Source: JABCPH02 sp963524305
GTDB taxonomy: Bacteria; Fusobacteriota; Fusobacteriia; Fusobacteriales; Leptotrichiaceae
Assembly (NCBI GenBank): GCA_963524305.1
Contig: CAURGH010000011.1
Location: 10,228 to 74,227, forward strand
Reading direction: 5' to 3'
Length of the DNA stretch: 64,000 nucleotides
Part shown: in pieces, positions 41,379 through 49,725 of the stretch
How the letters are laid out: each line of letters starts with the position of its first letter
How positions within the stretch are numbered: position 1 is the first letter of the stretch
Translations under genes and position numbers: made by a program
Notes under the pieces: generated by a model
Told to the model about the DNA's origin: nothing
The model's input: the letters and a program-made list of their open reading frames with translations, nothing else
The model's database searches: none

Positions 41379-41405
41379 ATTCAGTTGTATGCTGAATTTT
41401 TTTTT
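41379..41405 (+). terminator. Terminator between gpG-like and protease genes
   Basis: ATTCAG (41379-41384) and CTGAAT (41392-41397) with a 7-nt loop run into nine T residues. A second intrinsic terminator within the late operon. Confidence 0.65.
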
Positions 41406-41440
41406 ATTATATAAATTTTTTAAAAAGAAAGGAGCAAAAG

Positions 41441-42409
41441 ATGTCTTTTGTACTATTTAAAGCTGGGGATTACGGCAACAAAGGTAAATGGGATAATAAG
41501 CATTTGGCTAGTCTTGTCAATAATAAGAAAGAGCTGGATATAATCCCTTATCATACAAGCGAGTTTACAAAACTTGGAGTATTGAGAAATGAAATCCCGG
41601 TTATTGGGAAGTTCAAAGATATAAATGTTAAAGGCGATGAGATAGTTGCTGATAATGTTGAAATATTTGACAGAAAAGAATTTAAGAACCGCAAAGTCGA
41701 TAGGCTTTCTGTTGAGATTGAAAATGGGGAGATAACTCGTGTTGGTGCACTTCCTGTTGGAGTTGAACCTGCTGTCAGCAATAGTGGAAGTTTTGCTGAA
41801 GGAGAGTTTTCTCAAGGATTTGAAATGGATTGGATTAATCAAAATAATATAATTGAATTTAGCGACGGTGAAAGTGCCGAAGGTAAAAATAATAATAATG
41901 GAGGGAAAGACGGAATGAATTTTGAAGATTTTTTGAAAAAATTGTTGGAAGCTGGAAGCGAAGACAAGATAAAAGCAGTCAATGAAGTATTGAAAACCTT
42001 GTCTGAAGAAGAATTGAAAAAAGTTGAGATTCCAAAAGATAAAGGGCCTGATAAAACTGAAGATGAAATTAGAGCGGAAGTTAAAAAAGAGTTTGCAAGG
42101 GAGCAGGAAATAAGAGAATTTATGTTGAAAAATTCTAACAAGATAACACCTGCCTTGAAAAAATTAGGGATTGAAGAGTTTGTTAAACAATCTTTTGAAA
42201 ATAATGACGGCATTGTTGAATTTTCTGTAAACGGCAATAATCAATCAGTTAAGTCGAGCGATATTTTATCTAAACTGTTTGAAAACTTGCCAAGTTTTGG
42301 TGGGCATAAGCCTCTGGAGTTTGGCAGCGATAATGACGAAGTTTCAAGACAGCAGCAAATGATTGCCGATGAAATAGCAGGATATAAAGCTAGAAATAAT
42401 ATTAAATAA
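41441..42409 (+). CDS. Mu-like prohead protease I with C-terminal scaffold
   Basis: A 322-residue Mu gpI-like protease/scaffold protein. Residues 1 to about 130 are the protease (FVLFKAGDYGNKGKWDNKHLASLVNNKKELDIIPYHTSEFTKLG and VDRLSVEIENGEITRVGALPVGVEPAV). Residues 159-322 are a scaffold: helical, highly charged (KKLLEAGSEDKIKAVNEVLKTLSEEELKKV) and ending GGHKPLEFGSDNDEVSRQQQMIADEIAGYKARNN. An internal ATG at 41915 with GGAGGG upstream could make the scaffold separately, as Mu gpZ is made from within gene I. AAAGGAG precedes the first ATG. Confidence 0.85.
   Translation: MSFVLFKAGDYGNKGKWDNKHLASLVNNKKELDIIPYHTSEFTKLGVLRNEIPVIGKFKDINVKGDEIVADNVEIFDRKEFKNRKVDRLSVEIENGEITRVGALPVGVEPAVSNSGSFAEGEFSQGFEMDWINQNNIIEFSDGESAEGKNNNNGGKDGMNFEDFLKKLLEAGSEDKIKAVNEVLKTLSEEELKKVEIPKDKGPDKTEDEIRAEVKKEFAREQEIREFMLKNSNKITPALKKLGIEEFVKQSFENNDGIVEFSVNGNNQSVKSSDILSKLFENLPSFGGHKPLEFGSDNDEVSRQQQMIADEIAGYKARNNIK
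41915..42409 (+). CDS. Scaffold protein from an internal in-frame start
   Basis: ATG at 41915 (codon 159 of the protease gene) follows GGAGGG (41900-41905) by 9 nt and begins MNFEDFLKKLLEAGSED. The product of 164 residues would be the free assembly scaffold, equivalent to Mu gpZ or lambda Nu3. The sequence context is strong, but expression is inferred. Confidence 0.6.
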   Translation: MNFEDFLKKLLEAGSEDKIKAVNEVLKTLSEEELKKVEIPKDKGPDKTEDEIRAEVKKEFAREQEIREFMLKNSNKITPALKKLGIEEFVKQSFENNDGIVEFSVNGNNQSVKSSDILSKLFENLPSFGGHKPLEFGSDNDEVSRQQQMIADEIAGYKARNNIK

Positions 42410-42421
42410 GGAGTGGTGGAT

Positions 42422-42799
42422 GTGAAAAATAGAGTTAAATTTTATGGTGAAGATAAGAAAAAAGATATTGTGCTAAATGAGTTTTTTCCAAGAAAAACGG
42501 TTACATTGGCACAAGGTGAAGTTATAAAATACGGTCAGGCATTAGTTTATGATACAACTACTGGGAAATATAAGAAATATGATTCCAGCACACCTGGGGG
42601 TAAGTTGCCAAAAACTTTTTATGTCGGTGCGGATGAAGATGTGGATGCGACAACTGAAGATGTTAAGATTCAAGTTGTAAGAGCTAGTGATATTGATGGA
42701 AAACTTGTTGTTGGAGTGACTGATACAGATTATGCGGCACTTGATAACCTGGATAAATACGGAATAAATGTAAGATTTGATAATATTGAAGCAAAATAA
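42422..42799 (+). CDS. Head decoration-like protein
   Basis: A 125-residue beta-rich protein (TVTLAQGEVIKYGQALVYDTTTGKYKKYDSSTPGGKLPKTFYVGADEDVDATTEDVKIQVVRASDID) between the scaffold and the major capsid genes. Size, composition and position match lambda gpD-like decoration proteins, which stabilise expanded heads. The start is GTG at 42422, 8 nt after AAGGAG, rather than the GTG codons overlapping the ribosome site. Confidence 0.75.
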   Translation: MKNRVKFYGEDKKKDIVLNEFFPRKTVTLAQGEVIKYGQALVYDTTTGKYKKYDSSTPGGKLPKTFYVGADEDVDATTEDVKIQVVRASDIDGKLVVGVTDTDYAALDNLDKYGINVRFDNIEAK

Positions 42800-42817
42800 C
42801 AGAGGAGATGATTATAG

Positions 42818-43822
42818 ATGTTAAACGATATACAATTAAAATTAATGGCTTTATATGCGGTTGTAGAGCCGAAGGTGCAGACGCACTACCTGGACAGATT
42901 TGGAAATGCAAATCCTGAATATATGAGCGACAATGAAACTATTCTTTTAAAAGATTTGAATGATTACTTGGTTGAAGCAAGTATTATTGAGCGTGGGAGC
43001 GAGATTCCTTTCATAAAGGTAAATGGTATGGAAAGTATGGCAATTACGCCTGATATTGTGGCTGCTTCTTATGAATTGAAGCCTATTATGAATGGCGGAA
43101 CTGCTACCTTTATTAATGGTCAAATGGTTGATCCGCAAAAATATCAGGAAGACAGATTGCTTTTAAAATTGAAAAATGCGATGTTGAAAACTAAGGAAAA
43201 AATGGCTGCTAATGCTTTCTTGCAAGGGAAATATGTTCAAGCAAATTCTCAAACTGAAATTGATTTTAAATTCAATAATCCAATTGCAAAAGATGCCAAG
43301 AAAATTAATAACTGGGTTACTTTTTTCTTTGACATAATTGATGACTATGAGAAAAAAAATGGGGTAATGCCAGACAGAATTGAACTAGGGAGAACTTTAT
43401 TTGATAAGTTAATCAAAAACAATGAATTCATTGAAGTTGCAAAAGCCTATTCCAATTCAATTGGATTATCTGCTGATGAAAAACAAGTTTATTTAGACTT
43501 GCTAGGACAAAGAATTTCTAAATTGAGAACAGCTCAAGACTTTAATGGCAGAGATATTGCAACTGACAATATGATTTATTTATCAAATGACAATGCTTTA
43601 GTTCCTGTATTTGCAGCACTTGAAGCGGTGGATGCGACAGGAAAGCCTTTTGTATTTGTTGGACAGGAAATTCTGGATGAAACAGCTGCCAATAAAGAGA
43701 CTGCAAGAGCTAAAATGTTCTGCAAATCAGCATTTGCTCCAGTAGTTGCTATTAAAGATTTTATTGTCAGATATGAAATTTCTAATGTGGACAGCATCGC
43801 CATTGTTCCCAACTCAAAATAG
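42818..43822 (+). CDS. Major capsid protein (phage capsid E family)
   Basis: A 334-residue major capsid protein resembling the lambda gpE capsid family: LLKDLNDYLVEASIIERGSEIPFIKVNGMESMAITPDIVAASYELKPIMNGGTATFINGQMVDPQKYQEDRLLLKLKNAM is the N-arm to spine region, and MIYLSNDNALVPVFAALEAVDATGKPFVFVGQEILDETAANKETARAKMFCKSAFAPV the A-domain. It follows protease/scaffold and decoration genes, as in all tailed phages, and should assemble with the HK97 fold. AGAGGAG precedes the ATG. Confidence 0.9.
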   Translation: MLNDIQLKLMALYAVVEPKVQTHYLDRFGNANPEYMSDNETILLKDLNDYLVEASIIERGSEIPFIKVNGMESMAITPDIVAASYELKPIMNGGTATFINGQMVDPQKYQEDRLLLKLKNAMLKTKEKMAANAFLQGKYVQANSQTEIDFKFNNPIAKDAKKINNWVTFFFDIIDDYEKKNGVMPDRIELGRTLFDKLIKNNEFIEVAKAYSNSIGLSADEKQVYLDLLGQRISKLRTAQDFNGRDIATDNMIYLSNDNALVPVFAALEAVDATGKPFVFVGQEILDETAANKETARAKMFCKSAFAPVVAIKDFIVRYEISNVDSIAIVPNSK

Positions 43823-43835
43823 GAAGTGATTGATT

Positions 43836-44258
43836 ATGCTGGAAAAGGTGGGGGGAACTTCTGAAAATGGAGCTGCTCCTGAACTTGATGAAAAGTTGTT
43901 AGAAAAAATATCCTATATTCCTAAAGTCGTATCTATTGAAGTTTGCAGATATTCAAAAAGGACGGCTCAAGAATTTATTGATTATATAAATAATCAGCTT
44001 GTCCCAGATTGTAAAATTTTTGTAACGATTTTTATAGGTGATGAGAAATATAAATTTTTGGATTCTGAAACAAAAAGAGTATTGAATGAGCTTTATGTGG
44101 CTTGGAAAATATATGAAAGTTTGGAAAAAGAAAAAATTTCAGAAGATAAGAGAGATACACTCTATAAGCTACTGGAAAGTTTGAAAGGAAGTTCTGAAGA
44201 TAGCAGCGGTTCAAGTCTTTTGAACGACAATAGATACGGACGGATTTATAGATTTTAG
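43836..44258 (+). CDS. Head-tail connector protein
   Basis: A 140-residue protein directly after the capsid gene, the usual place of the adaptor/connector. It is mostly helical (SYIPKVVSIEVCRYSKRTAQEFIDYINNQL; VLNELYVAWKIYESLEKEKISEDKRDTLYKLLESL) with a Gly/Ser-rich tail. The ATG at 43836 follows AGGAAGTGA. The family could not be identified; the name rests on position, length and helical character. Confidence 0.55.
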   Translation: MLEKVGGTSENGAAPELDEKLLEKISYIPKVVSIEVCRYSKRTAQEFIDYINNQLVPDCKIFVTIFIGDEKYKFLDSETKRVLNELYVAWKIYESLEKEKISEDKRDTLYKLLESLKGSSEDSSGSSLLNDNRYGRIYRF

Positions 44259-44269
44259 GAGCTGATGTG

Positions 44270-44734
44270 ATGTTTGACATAGTATTTAAAAAATTTAAGG
44301 AAGAGCTGGAAAAAGATTATCCTGATTATGCGTTTTATATAACAGATGACTTGGAAGCCGAGGATTTTGTGATAAATTCAGTGATTTGTGAAATAAACGG
44401 AATTACTGTGAAAAATGCTAAAGAATACAGTGCAATGCTAAATTTTTATATCATAAAGCCTAAAGTGCAGGATGACTTGGGGAACTTTATTTTACAGGCA
44501 CTGGATATTCAAAAGAAAATACAAAATTTAGATGAGAACAGGAGAATATTCTTTTCTGAAAAAATGAATTTACAATTTGGAGAACTGAAATCAGTAGAAG
44601 CAAAAGAAACTTTGAGAATATGCCTTATAACTGGGACATTTGATACAAGTTTTCCAATAAAATATGCGATTGACAATATGAAGGAATATAGTCCAGCTAA
44701 GAATATATATTTAAGTAAAAGGAGTGATGAATAA
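44270..44734 (+). CDS. Tail terminator-like protein
   Basis: A 154-residue protein preceding the sheath gene, with which it overlaps by one base (TAATG). The alternation of beta strands (YAFYITDDLEAEDFVINSVICEINGITVKNAKEYSAMLNFYIIKPK) and the C-terminal LKSVEAKETLRICLITGTFDTSFPIKYAIDNM fits tail-completion proteins that cap the tail tube. It starts with ATG at 44270, 8 nt after TAGGAG. Confidence 0.55.
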   Translation: MFDIVFKKFKEELEKDYPDYAFYITDDLEAEDFVINSVICEINGITVKNAKEYSAMLNFYIIKPKVQDDLGNFILQALDIQKKIQNLDENRRIFFSEKMNLQFGELKSVEAKETLRICLITGTFDTSFPIKYAIDNMKEYSPAKNIYLSKRSDE

Positions 44735-45867
44735 TGAACGGAAGTCCAAAATTTGTTTTGGAAATCGAAGAAAGAGCAGGAACTGCCATTGCCAGAAGTG
44801 AGCAAGGAGTCATAGGAGTAGTGCTGTTTGACAGTACAAAAGATGACAGGGATTACACTTTTAACAGCAGAGGGGATGTGCGACAGACAGACTGGAGTAC
44901 TGAAAATTTTAACTTGTTAAAAGATTTGGCATTTGTTGGAAGCCCTTATAAAGTTATTGTTAAAAGAGTAAAGGAAGATGAAAGGGAATCAATAAAAATA
45001 ACAGATGTCTTGAGCGATTTGGAAAGCAGAGTTGACAGTATAGTTATACCAAGTGCAACAGAAAGCGAGACAGATAATTTAATAAGTTACGCTAAAAGTA
45101 GACATAACACAGAATTGGGAAAATTAGCACTGGATTTTGACCAGGCCCACTTTTTTGTATTTGTTGCTTCGGATAAAGTGCCGGACCATCATGCAGTGGT
45201 AAATTGCGGCATAACAGGAGCAACTGTGAACGGTCATACATATAGCGATAAAGAATTTGCACTTGCCATTGCTAGTATGGAAGCGGGATGTCCTATTTCA
45301 AGAAGTATTACAAATATGAAAATGGGATTCTTGGAAAAATGTGATGTTCCAGCAGAACCGGGTAAAATAACTAAACAAGGAAAAATAGCGGTCAATGTTC
45401 AAAAAAATGACAGCGGAATCAGCTACTATGTGATTAATCGTGGAGTTACTTCATTTATAACACCTGATACTACTAGACAGCGTAGATTCAGCAAGGTTAA
45501 AGTCGTAAGAAGTTTATTCACAATAATTGAGGATTTGAAAAAATCTTGGAATGACTATAAAGGTGCAAGACTAAATGGTTATTTAAATAAAATGGCTTTT
45601 TTAAATGCGGTCAATGCCTACACTCAAAGTCTTATGAATCAAGGAATATTAGACCCCGATTATTCAAATTCTTTTGATATTGATGTGGAGCGGCACAAAT
45701 TATATTTGATGACAGAAAAAGGTATATCGAAGGAAGAAGTGGATAAAATGAGTGAAGCTAAACTTCGTAGAATTAATACGGTTGATGTAGTTTATGCAAG
45801 ATGTGATGAATTAATGCCGCTTGACTGTATGGAAGACTTTTTTGGAAAAGCTATAATTCAAAGTTAG
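44734..45867 (+). CDS. Contractile tail sheath protein (XkdK-like)
   Basis: A 377-residue tail sheath subunit of the XkdK family. The N-terminal GSPKFVLEIEERAGTAIARSEQGVIGVVLFDSTK and the C-terminal domain VKVVRSLFTIIEDLKKSWNDYKGARLNGYLNKMAFLNAVNAYTQSLMNQGILDPDYSNSFDIDVERHKLYL, with the concluding VYARCDELMPLDCMEDFFGKAII, are characteristic. It shows that the phage is a myovirus with a contracting tail. It is coupled to the preceding gene by TAATG and followed by the tube gene. Confidence 0.93.
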   Translation: MNGSPKFVLEIEERAGTAIARSEQGVIGVVLFDSTKDDRDYTFNSRGDVRQTDWSTENFNLLKDLAFVGSPYKVIVKRVKEDERESIKITDVLSDLESRVDSIVIPSATESETDNLISYAKSRHNTELGKLALDFDQAHFFVFVASDKVPDHHAVVNCGITGATVNGHTYSDKEFALAIASMEAGCPISRSITNMKMGFLEKCDVPAEPGKITKQGKIAVNVQKNDSGISYYVINRGVTSFITPDTTRQRRFSKVKVVRSLFTIIEDLKKSWNDYKGARLNGYLNKMAFLNAVNAYTQSLMNQGILDPDYSNSFDIDVERHKLYLMTEKGISKEEVDKMSEAKLRRINTVDVVYARCDELMPLDCMEDFFGKAIIQS

Positions 45868-45884
45868 GAAAGGAATGATAAGGA

Positions 45885-46313
45885 ATGGATATATTTAAGG
45901 CAAATCAGGTAATCTCGGGTTCACATGGAACGCTTATGATTGATGGAGAAGTATTTGCGGAAGTATCTGAAGTGAAAATAGAGACTAAAATAGAGAGAAA
46001 AGAAGTTTGGCTTCCTGGAGGTCAGAAAGGTGAAAAAATTGTCGGTGCTAGTGGGGAGGGCACTATTAAAAGATATAAGTTAAATTCAAATTGGTTTAAG
46101 AAATTTACAAAATTAGCTAAAGGGAATGAAGTGTATTTTGAATTATATTTCCAAGTTGACGACCCTGATGTTGCAGGTGCTGAAGCAATTAGAATTACTG
46201 ACTGCTGGAATAAGGACGGGTTTTCTATAGAAGCTAAGCGTGGGGAAGAAATGGACGAAGAATTGAAAATCGGTTATCTTCCAATAAATCTTAAAGCGGT
46301 TGAATTAATTTAG
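45885..46313 (+). CDS. Tail tube (core) protein (XkdM-like)
   Basis: A 142-residue beta-rich tube protein. The start IFKANQVISGSHGTLMIDGEVFAEVSEVKIETKIERKEVWLPGGQKGEKIVGASGEGTIKRYKLNS is diagnostic of the XkdM/tail core family. It lies 17 bp after the sheath gene, the invariant sheath-tube order of contractile tails. Confidence 0.93.
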   Translation: MDIFKANQVISGSHGTLMIDGEVFAEVSEVKIETKIERKEVWLPGGQKGEKIVGASGEGTIKRYKLNSNWFKKFTKLAKGNEVYFELYFQVDDPDVAGAEAIRITDCWNKDGFSIEAKRGEEMDEELKIGYLPINLKAVELI

Positions 46314-46332
46314 AAGGGAGAAATGATTCAAT

Positions 46333-46785
46333 ATGGATTTAAAGGAATTATTGAAAAGGCGTGAGGAAGCGAATAAAATTCGTGAAGAAAAATCATTGGT
46401 AGAATTTACTTTAGAAAGCTATAAAGATACTGTCTTTAAATTAAAAGTTCCTGACTTTAAAGCCTTTATAGAACTTTGCAGTAAAATTGGAATTACGGAT
46501 TTTACTATTTCAAAAAAAGAAATAGAACGAATATTTGCCGAAAAAATTACAAAATCAAATGCTGTTATTTGCGATTATCTATTTGATACTTTCGTGGAAC
46601 CTAATTTTACAGATTTGGCAGGGGAGCTGATGGTGGAACTAAAAGCGCAAAGCAGAGCAGGGATTATTAAAAGTTTTTTTACCGATAATGAGATTATGGA
46701 AATATTAATTTTGGTTATAAATAAACAGACCGCTCTTTTTGAAAGCAGTAAAAACCCAAATGTTGTAGAATTAAAAAAAAAATAA
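46333..46785 (+). CDS. Tail assembly chaperone (XkdN-like, short form)
   Basis: A 150-residue protein of the XkdN type between the tube and tape-measure genes: LKELLKRREEANKIREEKSLVEFTLESYKDTVFKLKVPDFKAFIELCSKIGI. It keeps the tape measure soluble during tail assembly. It ends LKKK-stop in a run of ten A residues (46773-46782), and the -1 frame stays open for a further 66 codons, giving a longer form by programmed frameshifting. Confidence 0.88.
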   Translation: MDLKELLKRREEANKIREEKSLVEFTLESYKDTVFKLKVPDFKAFIELCSKIGITDFTISKKEIERIFAEKITKSNAVICDYLFDTFVEPNFTDLAGELMVELKAQSRAGIIKSFFTDNEIMEILILVINKQTALFESSKNPNVVELKKK

Positions 46786-46982
46786 GTCAAAATATTTTTG
46801 ATTCTGAACTTAATGCAATTATTTACTATATGCAAAAGGGCTGGACACCTGCTGATTTTAACCAAATACATGACGGCTATATCTGGGATTATTACATAGC
46901 GGCTTATGAGATTTTACAGGAAAAAGAAAATGAGAGATTTTCCGAATACTCTAAAATGGGGGTGATGTTGTATGGCGGATAG
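46782..46982 (+). CDS. -1 frameshift extension of the tail assembly chaperone
   Basis: After the A10 run, the -1 frame reads IFDSELNAIIYYMQKGWTPADFNQIHDGYIWDYYIAAYEILQEKENERF and ends at TAG 46980-46982, inside the start of the tape-measure gene. It has no ribosome site or proper start of its own, so it is expressed as a fusion by -1 slippage on AAAAAAA, like lambda gpGT. The predicted full-length product is about 216 residues. Confidence 0.8.
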   Translation: MSQNIFDSELNAIIYYMQKGWTPADFNQIHDGYIWDYYIAAYEILQEKENERFSEYSKMGVMLYGG

Positions 46983-49722
46983 TGGAAATGTCGTGGCTAT
47001 GGAAGTCAAGGTTGACGGGATAGACGAAGCTATATCAAAATTCAGTTCACTTGCAAAAAGTTTCGGAGAATTGTCACAGGCGGCTGAAACGGGCTCGGCT
47101 AGTAATGAAAAATTAGGAGAAAGTTTATCAAAAGCGGCAGATAGTGCTAACTCTTCAGGAGAAAAAGTAAAAAAACTAGGAGATGACGCACAAAAGACCG
47201 CAACAGATACAGAAAAACTTTCCAGTAATTCTAAAAAGGCTTCTGATGATGTGAAAAAACTAGGGGACGAAGCGGGAAAAAGTGGAGAGCAAATCAAGAA
47301 AGTAAAACCTGCTGCTGAGGGAACAGGAAATTCACTAATGAAAGCTTTTGGTGGTAAAGTGGCTTCGCTTATAAGTGCGATAGGCGGAAAACTTAAATTT
47401 TTAATAGAACCTTTGAAAAAAATAGGAAGTCTTGGAAAAAAGGCTTTTTCTTTTCTGACCGGGGGTCTTGGTGGAAGTATAGGAAATTTTGCTGGCAAGT
47501 TAAAGGATATTGCGAAGGCATCGGCTGAGGCTGGTGCAAGTGGTGGTGGAGTAGGAGCATTAGGTTCTGCATTAAGTGGAATTGCTGGACTTGCAACAGG
47601 ACCTGTTGGAGCAGCTGTCGTCGGAGTAGCTGCCCTTACTGCTGCAACTGCTGGGTTCGGTATAAAAGCGGTACAAGCTTCAGGAGAATTCCAAAAGGGA
47701 ATGAACATGGTTTACACGATGTTACCGAATGCTTCACAGCAAACTAAAGATAAATTAAGCAAAGATGTATTGGATTTATCTCAAAAGTATGGACAAGCAG
47801 CTGATAATATTTCCGCTTCGATGTATCAGGCTTTATCCGCTGGTGTTGCGGCTAATGATGTTAAGGGATTTTTGGATGTAGCACAGCAAGCAACTATAGC
47901 ATCTGGTTTGAATGATACAGCAATTGCTGTGGATGGAATAAGTTCGGTTGTAAACGCCTTTGGTGCTAAAAATATAAGTGCCAAAAAAGCAAGCGATTTA
48001 ATGTTTACGGCGGTAAGAAAAGGTAAAACTACTTTTGGCGAAATGGCGAGCAGTATAGCTCAAGTTTCTCCTGTAGCAAGCAGCTTAGGAGTACAGTTTA
48101 GTGATTTGACCGCTGTAGTAGCAACTATGACAGCAAAAGGAACACCTACAAGTGAAACAATGACACAGATGAAAGCTGCATTTAGTGAATTTTCAAAAGG
48201 TTCATCGAAGGCTTCTAAAGAATTTAAGGCCGCAACAGGTAAATCGTTTAAAGATTTTATAGCACAAGGTGGAAATTTACAGACTGCTATGCAGGCATTG
48301 GATCAGCGTGCACAAAAAAGTGGTAAAAATATTAATGAATTTTTTGGAAGTGTTGAAGCGGGGTCATTTGCCTTGTCTGTTACTGGAAAAAATGCTAAAG
48401 ATTTTGCAGAAAATATGAAAGAAATGCAAAACTCTGATGGCGCAACTGAACAGGCGTATAAGCAAATGGACCAAGGAATAGGACCTTCGATTAATCGGAT
48501 GAAGGCTTCAATGGCAAAAGGAATGATAGATGCAGGACAAGCGATAACTCCAATGGCGACACAAATGGTTCAAAGTTTTGAAGGAGCTCTTCCGGCAATA
48601 GGGACGGCTTTTTCGAGCATAGGACAGTCCTTTATGCCGTATATTAGCAGCTGGTCAGGTGTAATTGGTGGGTTTTTCCAAACAATTCAAGCCAATGCAA
48701 GTCAATTTGGGGCATCTTTTCAAGGGCTTGGAAGTGTATTAACGGTGGTATTTTCTGGAATAGGAGCTGGAATATCAATATTAGGAGCTGTTTTTAATGC
48801 AGTTTTTGCAGTTATCATTAATCTTTTTGGAAGTTTTGCAAGTGCGGCGGGACTCGCTGGAGCACAAGGGCAAACTTTTTCTGCCACTGTATCAAGTGCT
48901 TTTAGTACAATAGCTAGTGTAGTTGGGGGAGCCTTGCAATTCATAATGCCTCTTTTAGTTGGTTTGGCACAAATAATTGGTACTGTACTTGGAGGTGCAG
49001 TAAGAGCGATTACACAAACTTTTTTATTTTTTGGGAATGTTATTTCTAAAGTTGGTGGATTCTTTAAGAAGTTATTTGGAAAAGATGATGCACAAAAAGC
49101 TACTGAAGCAATAAATGAAGTCAAAAAGGGTATGGAGGACTTGAATAACGAAGCATCGAAACCCACTCAAAAACAGGTTGATATAAATGCTCAAATTAAC
49201 ACTCAAATGGCACAAATGGGTGCTAATGGTCAATTTGCGGGTATGCAGATGCCACAAATGCCGCAGCAGCAACCCTTGGCAAATACACAATCGCAGACAG
49301 TAAAACTTGATCCTACAGCTAAAGTTTCAATCGACCCTGCTTCGCTTACAAATACCCAAATGAAAATAGACCCAAGCGCATTCAATGAAATGCAGATGAA
49401 AGTTGATCCTAGTTCATTTGCGAATACTCAAATGAAAATAGATCCTGCGGCTTTTAATAATTTACAGCAAGCAGTAAAACAAGTGAGTGCAGATATAAAA
49501 GGAAATCCGCTTGATACTACTAGAAACAGTATTCTAGGAGAAATCAAGGGTCAGATTAGCGCATTGAAAGGTGAAATCGCTTCCACTAGAAGTTCAATCG
49601 TTGGAAAGTTAGGAGAAGTTGTAGGAGCGGTAAGGGCTATTAAAATTAATGTTAATGTTCCAGCGGCTCCAAGCGGAGATGCGATAGCGAATAAAATTGC
49701 AGCAAGTTTGCAGAAAGGATAG
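46972..49722 (+). CDS. Tail tape measure protein
   Basis: A 916-residue tape measure protein that sets tail length and is ejected at infection. The N-terminal 100 residues are Ala/Ser/Lys-rich coiled coil; a glycine-rich hydrophobic segment follows (SALSGIAGLATGPVGAAVVGVAALTAATAGFG, about residues 200-232), then the conserved TP901-like core (MVYTMLPNASQQTKDKLSKDVLDLSQKYGQAADNISASMYQALSAGVAANDV) and hydrophobic helices around residues 530-700. Between about residues 778 and 840 a unit like MKIDPSAFNEMQ is repeated four to five times. The start overlaps the end of the frameshifted chaperone. Confidence 0.93.
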   Translation: MADSGNVVAMEVKVDGIDEAISKFSSLAKSFGELSQAAETGSASNEKLGESLSKAADSANSSGEKVKKLGDDAQKTATDTEKLSSNSKKASDDVKKLGDEAGKSGEQIKKVKPAAEGTGNSLMKAFGGKVASLISAIGGKLKFLIEPLKKIGSLGKKAFSFLTGGLGGSIGNFAGKLKDIAKASAEAGASGGGVGALGSALSGIAGLATGPVGAAVVGVAALTAATAGFGIKAVQASGEFQKGMNMVYTMLPNASQQTKDKLSKDVLDLSQKYGQAADNISASMYQALSAGVAANDVKGFLDVAQQATIASGLNDTAIAVDGISSVVNAFGAKNISAKKASDLMFTAVRKGKTTFGEMASSIAQVSPVASSLGVQFSDLTAVVATMTAKGTPTSETMTQMKAAFSEFSKGSSKASKEFKAATGKSFKDFIAQGGNLQTAMQALDQRAQKSGKNINEFFGSVEAGSFALSVTGKNAKDFAENMKEMQNSDGATEQAYKQMDQGIGPSINRMKASMAKGMIDAGQAITPMATQMVQSFEGALPAIGTAFSSIGQSFMPYISSWSGVIGGFFQTIQANASQFGASFQGLGSVLTVVFSGIGAGISILGAVFNAVFAVIINLFGSFASAAGLAGAQGQTFSATVSSAFSTIASVVGGALQFIMPLLVGLAQIIGTVLGGAVRAITQTFLFFGNVISKVGGFFKKLFGKDDAQKATEAINEVKKGMEDLNNEASKPTQKQVDINAQINTQMAQMGANGQFAGMQMPQMPQQQPLANTQSQTVKLDPTAKVSIDPASLTNTQMKIDPSAFNEMQMKVDPSSFANTQMKIDPAAFNNLQQAVKQVSADIKGNPLDTTRNSILGEIKGQISALKGEIASTRSSIVGKLGEVVGAVRAIKINVNVPAAPSGDAIANKIAASLQKG

Positions 49723-49725
49723 GTT

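Noticed and set aside
46914..47708. Long minus-strand open frame of about 264 codons opposite the tape measure gene
   Set aside because: It mirrors the Ala/Ser/Gly-rich coding strand, is Pro/Ala-rich low complexity, has no ribosome site, and lies in a unidirectional late operon.
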